A program made the translations under genes and the position numbers. The notes beneath the pieces are model-generated. The model was not told where the DNA came from. It ran no database searches and saw nothing but the letters and a program-made list of their open reading frames with translations. From assembly GCA_024404735.1 (NCBI GenBank), contig JAKSPP010000023.1:1-14187 (forward strand): 14,187 bases of DNA, written 5' to 3'. Each line of letters starts with the position of its first letter. Position 1 is the stretch's first letter. Positions 1 through 5,836 of the stretch are shown one piece after another. This DNA is from Oscillospiraceae bacterium (GTDB lineage Bacteria; Bacillota; Clostridia; Oscillospirales; Oscillospiraceae).

Positions 1-642
1 CAGGTTATCCCCTACGGCATTTATATTGCCGAGTTTTCCGAGCCAGCCATACTTTGTTCCGTTTTCAAACAGATCTTTGTTCTTTTCCTTATCCACATAG
101 CTTTTACAGGATGAGCTATCTGCCCATGAATTTGCATAAAGAAGCCATCTTGCCGCCTCGGAATAAGACATTTTGTCTTTTGTCACACCGGATATGAAGG
201 GAAATAATCTTGTTTTGTTGTCACTTTCCGAAAGCTGACCATTGAATTTGGCCAATGATACAGACTTGCTTACTTTTTCATCGGTCTCAGCAACCTGATA
301 AAACGGATGCACCTCATCAAAAAGCCAAAATCTGTCCTTTTTGCTGTTGAGGTATTCTTTTATAAGCTGTGCATCAAAGCAACCTTCCTGCCATATGCTT
401 TCCCATTTTATGAATGGGATATCTTCTTCACATTCTGCGTTAACCTTCATATTTTCCAGAGAGCAATGCAGTACTGCGAGAAGAAGCCTTAACACTGAAA
501 GGTCCTGCGTTGGCAATTCACCTGCCAGCGAATCATAATTATGGGCATTAATCAATGCATCTTCCAATGAGACTTCCATTACTTCGCTATCTCTGAGGAC
601 CTTAATCCAGGGCTCTGTAATGAGATTAAACTCATGCGCCAT
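1..642 (-). CDS. casA: CasA/Cse1, large subunit of type I-E Cascade (N-terminal part; runs off the left edge)
   Basis: The first 214 codons are present and the 3' part lies outside the window; the family is usually around 500 residues. CasA is the large subunit of the type I-E Cascade complex. It recognises the PAM, helps open the target DNA and recruits Cas3. The start reads MAHEFNLITEPWIKV, the typical Cse1 opening (FNLIxEPWIxV). Near residues 176-214 come the family-like ARWLLYANSW and YGWLGKLGNINAVGDNL stretches. The ATG at 642 has a strong AAGGAGG site just upstream and overlaps the end of cas3 by 11 bases, so translation is probably coupled. Identity is from remembered family sequences; the cas3-casA order with no other gene between them supports type I-E. 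Other Cascade genes, cas1-cas2 and any CRISPR array would lie to the left. Confidence 0.93.
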   Translation of the reverse strand, partial: MAHEFNLITEPWIKVLRDSEVMEVSLEDALINAHNYDSLAGELPTQDLSVLRLLLAVLHCSLENMKVNAECEEDIPFIKWESIWQEGCFDAQLIKEYLNSKKDRFWLFDEVHPFYQVAETDEKVSKSVSLAKFNGQLSESDNKTRLFPFISGVTKDKMSYSEAARWLLYANSWADSSSCKSYVDKEKNKDLFENGTKYGWLGKLGNINAVGDNL

Positions 643-3319
643 TTTCTTTTCCTCCTCCTTCTTTTATTGTAACCAATCCTTCTTCACTACTGTAGGAAAG
701 GCAATATCCATTTAATTTTGCTTTGTAATTAGAATCCAAAACCAAAAACAGTTCTCCCGCAAGAAGTCCGGAAGACTGAAATTCCGCAACCTGCAGTGAC
801 ATCTTTTCAAGTTCGGAAATTGTGCCGTCAATTTTATATTCACTGCACAATGCAGACGGAAGCCTTAATCTATGTTTAGACAGTTCAATTGCTTCTTCAT
901 AAGACGGGCAAGTATTTACGGATATGTTAAGAGACCCATCTACGGTTTCTACAGTATTTTCAGTTTTATGCGCAAGTATGATAAGTTCAACAGACTCACT
1001 TCCGTCTCTGACTTTTGCCTCGGCTTTCTTATCTGATGTAAAGCCTTGATTAAGCATTCCGTGAAGTGTATTGCCGAATTTTCCGTTAGAAGGCTCTGCA
1101 ATGCAAAACACCTCTGCTCTTTGTTTTTTGTTTTCTTTTTTTGCCTTATACTCTTCGTAATAGCCTTTCACCTTATCGTCACAGGAGCTTTCCGGACTAC
1201 CACCGTAAACCCTTTGAACAAGTGGAGATATGTCAGAGGGAAGCGTCACTGTAGGAGGCAGTTCCGTACTGGTTTTGTGAAGAAGCCATTTATCATATAT
1301 GAGTGAATCAATAGAATCATCTATATTTTGCTCTGTATTTAGGACAAAGCATCTTGGTGTTTCAAGAAGGGCCGGGCGCGCTCTTTTATGTCTGTGCAGT
1401 AGCAAATCCATTGGACAAAGGTCTGTAATCAGGAGATCAAAATCTATATCAAGAGATTGCTCAAGCACCTGAGTGCCGATTACAATAACGTTATCTCTGT
1501 CCTTCGGCAAAGATTTCTTGCCAACAAGAGATATAAGCTTTTTCTCAATATTTGCTCTGTCCTTCATAATAAATTGTGAATGATAAAGGACAACTTTCAT
1601 AGATGGAAGACAGCTTTTTAGCATCTGTGCCAACGACTGTGCTTTTTTAACCGTATTTACTATGATTCCAACGCAGCCTCCGTCTATCATTTCTTCGGAG
1701 ATTACATCCGCAATCATTGAATTATCAAGCTTTTGGATTTGCACATTTCTCTTTGGCGATGAAATTATTATATCTTCTTTCTGGACTACGGTTTTTCCGT
1801 CTGAATATGTTATCAAAGGATAGGCCCGGGATGTGCCGATTTTCTCATAATCAACGTTTTCGGCATCGGTTTTCTTAAGATATGCGTTTAAGAGGCCGGC
1901 TCTTCTTTCACCGGGCAGGGTTGCCGAAAGGATAATTACAGGCACATTATAGGCACCGAGCCATGTCAGAGTGCGGTCGAGATATGTGTTCATATATGCA
2001 TCATATGCATGACACTCATCTATTATTACCACTTTCCCGGCCAGGCCCAGATGCCGAAGCATAAAATGCTTCTGTTTAAGCGATGCCATTAACAACTGGT
2101 CAACCGTACCGATAACGAAATCCGAAAGCAACGCTCTTTTATTACCTGCAAACCAACTGTGTGCAATCACAGCATTTTGAGAAATATTACTATCCTCATC
2201 AAATGTTACTACCTCATCGGCACGGGTTGGAAGAGACGAATAAGCTTCAATAAAACCCGAATTGGCGTGTGCAAGGCGCATTGAAACCGCATTATCAAGC
2301 TTTTGGTTTTGAAGCCAATCAACACAGCGCTCAAATATACAGTTTGCAGTTGCCTGCGTAGGAAGCCCGAAAAACAGCCCGCCACATCCAAGCTTTGCCG
2401 CCATTATTTCCGCAGCCGCAAGCGCAGCTTCTGTTTTTCCGACACCCATTTGGGCTTCAATGATTACTATGCCGGGCTTTTCGGAATTGCTTAATTCGGA
2501 AATAACTGCTGTCTGCAATTCATTACCGGAAAAGCCGAATTTGCTTTGGAACATTTCCGAATCCATTATTGTTGAGGTGCTTCTCCAGATATCCGTAAAC
2601 CTTAAACGCTTCATCGCATTATTTATGCGCGTTTCTATTACGTTATGAGGAATTTCGGTGTCAACAGCATAAAGAGGAAAATAATACTGATTGCTTGCGA
2701 TCCAGTCGGCCATAATAAGCATTCCGCTTAATATTACCTTGCTTTTTTTGCTTAACTTTGAGAACGACGGGGCTTCATCAAATCCGCAGTAACACAGGGA
2801 ATAATCAATCCATTCTTTCCAGATACTATGCCAAAGCTCGGAATTGCCGGAACAATAACTCGAAGGATATGTTGCTATATCCAATGCCTTTGGCTTTTCC
2901 TGTGGCTTGCCATGGTGACTGCCCACAATTTCACATATGTTTTTATCAAGCTTTGCCCATAGTAGTATTACTTCTCCCGCCAGTGCATGAGGCACTGCAT
3001 CCGATAAAACAGAAATTGGAACAGACTCTCTGTTAAGGAGATCGCCGTAATTATCAATTGAGTGCACTATTTTACTTTGGAATCCCGGCGTGAATTTTCC
3101 TATATCGTGCAGCATCCCCAAAAGACGTACTAATCTTATTCTCTCAGCATCGGATGCGCCGGAAAGGCATTCTCTTTCCAGGGGTGAAAGGCGATGGACA
3201 TATAGATATTCCATCATATTTGCCGTATCAATGGAATGAATATAAACAGGAAGAGACAAGGCACTGTTTTCAGGACTGCTTTTTGCAGATATTTTTTTTA
3301 TTCTTCTGCTTAATTGCAT
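632..3319 (-). CDS. cas3: CRISPR-associated nuclease-helicase Cas3, type I-E, lacking helicase motif VI
   Basis: 895 residues from an ATG at 3319, preceded by GGAAGGG. A TTG seven codons upstream (3340) is also in frame but has no ribosome site. Cas3 is recruited by Cascade to nick, unwind and degrade target DNA. The HD nuclease domain shows H28, H71-D72 (MLHDIGKF), H111 and H135-H136. Helicase motifs are Walker A GVGKT (292-296), PTQAT (320-324), DECH (434-437), SAT (465-467) and IGTQVLEQSLDID (614-626). Motif VI should follow as LLxQRxGRLHRH, but the protein reads LCPMDLLLHRHKRARP. Against E. coli Cas3 as I remember it (LLFQRLGRLHRH), the six residues QRxGRL are missing at L641/H642 (bases 1396/1397), with the frame intact on both sides. 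Motif VI carries the arginine finger, so ATP-driven unwinding is probably lost or altered. The gene looks more AT-rich than the operon to its right. Confidence 0.95.
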   Translation of the reverse strand: MQLSRRIKKISAKSSPENSALSLPVYIHSIDTANMMEYLYVHRLSPLERECLSGASDAERIRLVRLLGMLHDIGKFTPGFQSKIVHSIDNYGDLLNRESVPISVLSDAVPHALAGEVILLWAKLDKNICEIVGSHHGKPQEKPKALDIATYPSSYCSGNSELWHSIWKEWIDYSLCYCGFDEAPSFSKLSKKSKVILSGMLIMADWIASNQYYFPLYAVDTEIPHNVIETRINNAMKRLRFTDIWRSTSTIMDSEMFQSKFGFSGNELQTAVISELSNSEKPGIVIIEAQMGVGKTEAALAAAEIMAAKLGCGGLFFGLPTQATANCIFERCVDWLQNQKLDNAVSMRLAHANSGFIEAYSSLPTRADEVVTFDEDSNISQNAVIAHSWFAGNKRALLSDFVIGTVDQLLMASLKQKHFMLRHLGLAGKVVIIDECHAYDAYMNTYLDRTLTWLGAYNVPVIILSATLPGERRAGLLNAYLKKTDAENVDYEKIGTSRAYPLITYSDGKTVVQKEDIIISSPKRNVQIQKLDNSMIADVISEEMIDGGCVGIIVNTVKKAQSLAQMLKSCLPSMKVVLYHSQFIMKDRANIEKKLISLVGKKSLPKDRDNVIVIGTQVLEQSLDIDFDLLITDLCPMDLLLHRHKRARPALLETPRCFVLNTEQNIDDSIDSLIYDKWLLHKTSTELPPTVTLPSDISPLVQRVYGGSPESSCDDKVKGYYEEYKAKKENKKQRAEVFCIAEPSNGKFGNTLHGMLNQGFTSDKKAEAKVRDGSESVELIILAHKTENTVETVDGSLNISVNTCPSYEEAIELSKHRLRLPSALCSEYKIDGTISELEKMSLQVAEFQSSGLLAGELFLVLDSNYKAKLNGYCLSYSSEEGLVTIKEGGGKENGA

Positions 3320-3372
3320 TGCTTCCCCATTCCCTTCCAAATCAAATTATTCAAAATACCAATATTGTAATT

Positions 3373-3402
3373 ATTATATCATAGTGCTCAAAATAAAGTC
3401 AA
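3373..3402 (-). promoter_or_regulatory. Sigma-A-type promoter of the cas operon
   Basis: Read on the minus strand: TTGACT (-35, 3397-3402), an 18-base spacer, then a perfect TATAAT (-10, 3373-3378). Transcription would start near 3366 and give a leader of about 45 bases before the cas3 ATG at 3319. No other gene lies between, so this probably drives cas3, casA and the genes further left. The surroundings are very AT-rich, which raises the chance of a random match, but spacing, both hexamers and position all agree. Confidence 0.7.
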
Positions 3403-3417
3403 AGAATAACAGACTTT

Positions 3418-3446
3418 TTGCAATTGTTTTGTCTATTATCTATAAT
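3418..3446 (+). promoter_or_regulatory. Plus-strand promoter diverging from the cas promoter
   Basis: TTGCAA (-35, 3418-3423), 17 bases, TATAAT (-10, 3441-3446). It faces away from cas3, and its -35 lies only 16 bases from that of the cas promoter, so one regulator could affect both. The start would be near 3453. The AT-rich background means a chance match is possible. The terminator at 3643-3683, in the same direction with no other plus-strand gene to serve, makes it more credible. Confidence 0.45.
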
Positions 3447-3452
3447 AAATAA

Positions 3453-3683
3453 TTGTTATTTTTTCCATAAGAGATATTTTTATTATATCACATAATTATG
3501 TCCAATAAACTCCCCTTCATTAAAAAAGAAGGCATCGAGCATTCGTTACCTTCCGCTGCAGCCTTCCCGGAGAGGATAAAGAGGCACTGTTCGGAAGGCT
3601 TCTTAATGAATAAGGCAAAAGCAATTTAATTAGGCGTAAATTAAACCTCCCGTTCTGCAGAAAACGCAGGGCGGGAGGTTTTT
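3453..3683 (+). ncRNA. Candidate small transcript of about 230 nt, or a 43-codon mRNA, beside the cas operon
   Basis: The unit is inferred from the promoter at 3418-3446 and the terminator ending at 3683. Inside it CCTTCCG (3549-3555) can pair with CGGAAGG (3592-3598), and CCTTC/GAAGG makes a small hairpin near 3514-3532. A 43-codon frame (3498-3629, starting MSNKLPFIKKEGIEH and ending EGFLMNKAKAI) stops 13 bases before the terminator stem but has no clear ribosome binding site. I do not recognise the peptide or the RNA. It could be a small RNA, a small protein gene or a decayed remnant of a mobile element. Confidence 0.35.
3643..3683 (+). terminator. Intrinsic terminator
   Basis: A perfect 10-bp outer stem (AAACCTCCCG 3643-3652 with CGGGAGGTTT 3672-3681) encloses a 4-bp inner stem (CTGC 3655-3658 with GCAG 3666-3669) and is followed by T residues to 3683. 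On the plus strand it ends the candidate small transcript. On the minus strand it is followed by a weaker TTTAATTT, so it may also stop read-through from the truA-side operon toward cas3. Confidence 0.75.
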
Positions 3684-3710
3684 GGTGTTTGGATTTAGTA
3701 TCGATTCTAC

Positions 3711-3739
3711 TTGACATAAGAATCGGTGCATGATAAAGT
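3711..3739 (+). promoter_or_regulatory. Promoter of a second candidate small RNA
   Basis: TTGACA (perfect -35, 3711-3716), 17 bases, TAAAGT (4 of 6 to the -10 consensus, 3734-3739). The predicted start is near 3746. It lies between two plus-strand terminators, and the only thing it could transcribe is the strongly folded stretch to 3861. Confidence 0.5.
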
Positions 3740-3745
3740 AATCTC

Positions 3746-3861
3746 ATAGGGCGCCATCGCAGTCTGACTCTGCCGCTCCCTCCGAAGAGGTAACATTAGC
3801 ATACTCTTTTGTGGTGCGCCACACTGAGTCACTACTAATGGGGCCTCTGTTTTTTATTTTT
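3746..3861 (+). ncRNA. Candidate structured small RNA (about 115 nt)
   Basis: It is bounded by a TTGACA promoter on the left and a T-rich tract on the right. The 5' part holds a small hairpin (GCAG/CTGC near 3758-3772). The 3' half folds into one long nested hairpin, listed separately. No open frame with a ribosome site fits inside. It does not match the 6S, SRP, tmRNA, T-box or common riboswitch signatures that I know. The CTCCCTCCGAAGAGG segment resembles interspersed repeats I recall from Ruminococcaceae, so it could instead be a decayed repeat. The window does not show a function. Confidence 0.4.
3786..3861 (+). terminator. Long four-block hairpin with T-tract
   Basis: Four nested pairings in register: AGAGG 3786-3790 with CCTCT 3844-3848, CATTAG 3794-3799 with CTAATG 3835-3840, ACTC 3803-3806 with GAGT 3826-3829, and TGTGG 3810-3814 with CCACA 3819-3823 around a TGCG loop. 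Runs of T follow (3850-3855, 3857-3861). The T-tract makes it a terminator in the plus direction. The 63-base stem is longer than a terminator needs, so it is probably also the body of the RNA. Confidence 0.65.
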
Positions 3862-3879
3862 GCGGTTAAAATAAAAAAA

Positions 3880-4044
3880 TCAGTACTCAACCTTCATAAG
3901 GGAAAGGCCGGAGGCGGGGGCGGTAAAGCCCGCAAGCTCTCTGTTTTTTGCACGTATCAGGGTGGGAATGGAATCGGCCTCCCGTCTTCCGGAGCCTATT
4001 TCGATGAGGGTTCCCGTTATTATGCGAATCATATTCTGCAGGAA
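3880..4044 (-). repeat. 165-bp direct repeat, copy A (duplicate of the 3' end of truA)
   Basis: Matches 4880-5044 in the same orientation at 160 of 165 positions, with no gaps. The differences are at 3889, 3902, 3916, 3997 and 4018. Four are silent in the TruA frame; only 3902 changes a residue (Ser here, Cys in TruA). The match starts just before the stop codon (TCAGTACTC on the plus strand) and ends at the Phe codon of GFLQ. The two copies lie exactly 1,000 bases apart, which is probably coincidence. Recombination between them would delete the metal-protein gene and the sigma-like part and leave one intact truA. Confidence 0.97.
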
Positions 4045-4296
4045 GCCCTTGAGCATGCTGTCCAGCAGAATATCCTCCGCATCCCCGTTTTCTGCTTTTC
4101 CGGGGCTGACGATGGCGTACACCGTCATGCGCATGGCCTTCTCCGCCTGTCGATACAAGGCGGTATATGCCTCCTGATCCTCTGCCATGGCGGCCCGGAT
4201 CAGATTGGCCTGCAGCGGCAGTGCACTTCCGCAGCCGGTGCAAAACCGGGCCGTGCTGCGCATCTGTGCCCCGCAGGCTTCACATGTCACTTTCAT
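3880..4296 (-). CDS. Chimeric protein: zinc ribbon and sigma-70-like segment fused to a duplicated TruA C-terminus
   Basis: 138 residues. Residues 1-26 form a zinc ribbon (C5-C8 and C19-C22). Residues about 29-84 resemble region 2 of an ECF/sigma-70 factor (AEDQEAYTALYRQ, then GDAEDILLDSMLKGF, like the usual AEDLLQDTFLKAF). From F85 to the stop the protein is the last 54 residues of TruA, one residue different. The joint falls on a shared GG-TTCCTGCAG, so short homology may have guided it. Sigma region 4 is absent, and the TruA piece lacks the catalytic Asp, so neither parent activity is expected. The start ATG has only a weak AAGAAGAA upstream, and it lies 44 bases after the metal-protein gene. 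It is probably a broken sigma-like gene capped by the duplication, though a new role cannot be excluded. Confidence 0.75.
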   Translation of the reverse strand: MKVTCEACGAQMRSTARFCTGCGSALPLQANLIRAAMAEDQEAYTALYRQAEKAMRMTVYAIVSPGKAENGDAEDILLDSMLKGFLQNMIRIITGTLIEIGSGRREADSIPTLIRAKNRELAGFTAPASGLSLMKVEY

Positions 4297-4340
4297 TGCT
4301 GTGTTCTTCTTTATCTTTCTTCTTTGATTTATAAGGCTTT

Positions 4341-4862
4341 TTAATGACAGTCGTGGCTGCCTTCCGCAGCCTTTGAGTCTGTGTCCCTGCCGGTGCGCAG
4401 GGCAAGCTGATTTTTCATATCATTTACGGCAATGATATAATCGTTCTTCTTGTTTAAGGCAAATACAGCGGCGTTTATATCAATGTCCTTTCCGTTTTTG
4501 TACTTATCAATTAAAAGAGGAACAATATCCTTACTGCAGCAGCCGTAGCTTCCGAGGCCCGTTGCCTCCAGAATACCCTCGGGGGTGTCTGTACCGGACT
4601 CAATCAGCTTTTTGATATCCACCTCGCGGATATTTTTGCAGCCGCAAAGGAGCCTCTCAATTGACGTAACCCTATAGCCGAGCTTTTCAACAGCCCCCTT
4701 CAGCACCTCGTCCGGAACTTCAATGGGCATTTTTACTATTGCGCAGCCTTTTTTTGCATCTGCCTCCACAAGGCGAACAAAATCCAGTGCCCCAAGGGCA
4801 TTTTTCACTCTGTTTTCACAGCCTGCGCAGGACATTCCTTTTATTGTCATATATTTTTTCAT
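4341..4862 (-). CDS. Putative metallochaperone: HMA domain plus Cys-rich BFD-like domain
   Basis: 173 residues from an ATG at 4862 with GGAAG upstream; a longer frame to 4904 would run into truA and is not needed. Residues 1-68 are a heavy-metal-associated (CopZ-like) domain with the binding motif GMSCAGC (C12, C15) and the family-typical LGYRV near the end. Residues about 72-120 carry C73, C75, C108 and C109 in a layout like a BFD-type [2Fe-2S] domain (LCGCKNIREVDIKKLI, then GSYGCCSKDIV). The protein ends in a His/Cys tail, SHDCH. Archaeoglobus CopZ joins a Cys-rich redox domain to an HMA domain in the opposite order. Likely a cytosolic copper or other soft-metal carrier, possibly redox active. 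It lies 17 bases after truA in the same operon, with no metal transporter in view. Confidence 0.75.
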   Translation of the reverse strand: MKKYMTIKGMSCAGCENRVKNALGALDFVRLVEADAKKGCAIVKMPIEVPDEVLKGAVEKLGYRVTSIERLLCGCKNIREVDIKKLIESGTDTPEGILEATGLGSYGCCSKDIVPLLIDKYKNGKDIDINAAVFALNKKNDYIIAVNDMKNQLALRTGRDTDSKAAEGSHDCH

Positions 4863-4879
4863 AATAGAGCTTCCTTTTT

Positions 4880-5044
4880 TCAGTACTCCACCTTCATAAG
4901 GCAAAGGCCGGAGGCAGGGGCGGTAAAGCCCGCAAGCTCTCTGTTTTTTGCACGTATCAGGGTGGGAATGGAATCGGCCTCCCGTCTTCCGGAGCCGATT
5001 TCGATGAGGGTTCCCGTAATTATGCGAATCATATTCTGCAGGAA
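4880..5044 (-). repeat. 165-bp direct repeat, copy B (native 3' end of truA)
   Basis: This is the original context: the last 54 codons and stop of an intact truA. It pairs with copy A at 3880-4044 at 97% identity. The sequences on both sides of the two copies are unrelated apart from a T/A-rich run before the stop. Confidence 0.97.
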
Positions 5045-5677
5045 ACCGTCACCTGTGTAGTCTATATATATTTCAAGTATTTCCCATGTTTTATCGTCTC
5101 TCACTTCCGAAAAATCTATTGAGAAGATATTGCGGACGGCGGACTTCTTAAAATGCCTGTTTCCGCAGAAGGAGGTAAAATCGTGCTCCCCGAGAAGAGA
5201 AGCGGCCGCTTTTTTCATTAAATCCACATCCAGGGGGTAAGCCCTGAAGGCATAAACAAAGCGGGAGCGGAAAACATCGGGGACGGGCGAGGTTCTTATG
5301 GTGTAGCGGTAGGTTTTGGACTTAGCACCATAGCGGGCGTGAAAGCGCTCGGGCACTTCTTCGCATGAGGTAACGGCGATATCATCGGGAAGATACTTAT
5401 TAAAATAAAGCATAAGTGCCTCGGGAGAGAGGCTGAGCTTCTCTGCATCAAGGCCCTTTTTGGCACTTGCGGGGTCAAGATGGAAATTGGCGGTCTGACC
5501 GATGGCGTGAACGCCGCCGTCGGTTCTTCCGGAGCCGATTACCTGCATCTCCTGCCCTGTGAGGCGGGAGAGAAGCTGCTCCAGTTTTCCCTGAATGGTA
5601 TTGTCACCGCTTTTAAGGACCTGCCAGCCCTTATAGCGTGTTCCGTCATAGGAGACGGTAATTTTATAATTAATCAT
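4880..5677 (-). CDS. truA: tRNA pseudouridine(38-40) synthase TruA
   Basis: 265 residues, the usual length. TruA isomerises uridines 38-40 in the anticodon arm of many tRNAs. The catalytic Asp is D53 in GRTDGGVHA (49-58), the N-terminus shows the standard SYDGTRYKGWQ, and the end carries FLQNMIRIITGTLIEIG (212-228), which helps form the active-site cleft. The gene is intact and should be active. The ATG at 5677 lacks a good ribosome site, but the next residues match the family start. 159 bases of repeat-bearing spacer separate it from the sirtuin gene upstream, and a weak TTGATA/TAATAA pair there could give it its own promoter. Its last 165 bases are duplicated downstream. Confidence 0.96.
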   Translation of the reverse strand: MINYKITVSYDGTRYKGWQVLKSGDNTIQGKLEQLLSRLTGQEMQVIGSGRTDGGVHAIGQTANFHLDPASAKKGLDAEKLSLSPEALMLYFNKYLPDDIAVTSCEEVPERFHARYGAKSKTYRYTIRTSPVPDVFRSRFVYAFRAYPLDVDLMKKAAASLLGEHDFTSFCGNRHFKKSAVRNIFSIDFSEVRDDKTWEILEIYIDYTGDGFLQNMIRIITGTLIEIGSGRREADSIPTLIRAKNRELAGFTAPASGLCLMKVEY

Positions 5678-5752
5678 AGGTATGGTTTTCTTTTGGTATT
5701 ATTTATTACTTTGTACTGTTTTGACTATCAACCGGTGGTTTCGTTACGTTTC

Positions 5753-5826
5753 GGCGCGGATGGGAATCCGCGCCCTACGGGGGGCGGGTGAAACATTTGA
5801 GCCGCAGCGAGAACCGCGCCCTACGG
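5753..5826. repeat. REP-like intergenic repeat pair with hairpin
   Basis: CCGCGCCCTACGG occurs twice, at 5768-5780 and 5814-5826. The first unit lies in a perfect 9-bp hairpin (GGCGCGGAT 5753-5761 with ATCCGCGCC 5766-5774, loop GGGA). Short GC-rich 'GCCCTACGG' units of this kind are scattered between genes in many clostridial genomes, as I recall. It may fold in the mRNA between the sirtuin gene and truA. There is no T-run, so it is not a standard terminator. Confidence 0.6.
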
Positions 5827-5836
5827 ACCTTAATCC

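Noticed and set aside
3320..3340. TTG start of cas3 at 3340
   Set aside because: No ribosome site lies upstream of it, whereas GGAAGGG precedes the ATG at 3319; the seven extra residues match nothing familiar.
3520..3747. 75-codon minus-strand open frame between cas3 and the truA-side operon
   Set aside because: It runs through a perfect terminator hairpin, has no ribosome binding site, and the product looks like random Leu/Arg/Ser-rich sequence.
3786..3861. T-box riboswitch or integron attC site
   Set aside because: GTGGTGCGCCAC is only loosely like the T-box core and no stem I/specifier is visible; attC end motifs and an integrase are missing.
1..3900. CRISPR array
   Set aside because: No regularly spaced 28-29 base repeats are visible; any array must lie to the left of the window.
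3811..4344. 177-codon plus-strand open frame
   Set aside because: It is antisense to the hybrid gene and repeat copy A, and its translation has no recognisable domain.
4341..4904. Longer version of the metal-protein gene starting at 4904
   Set aside because: The extra 14 residues are the out-of-frame end of truA; the ATG at 4862 has a ribosome site and matches the HMA family start.
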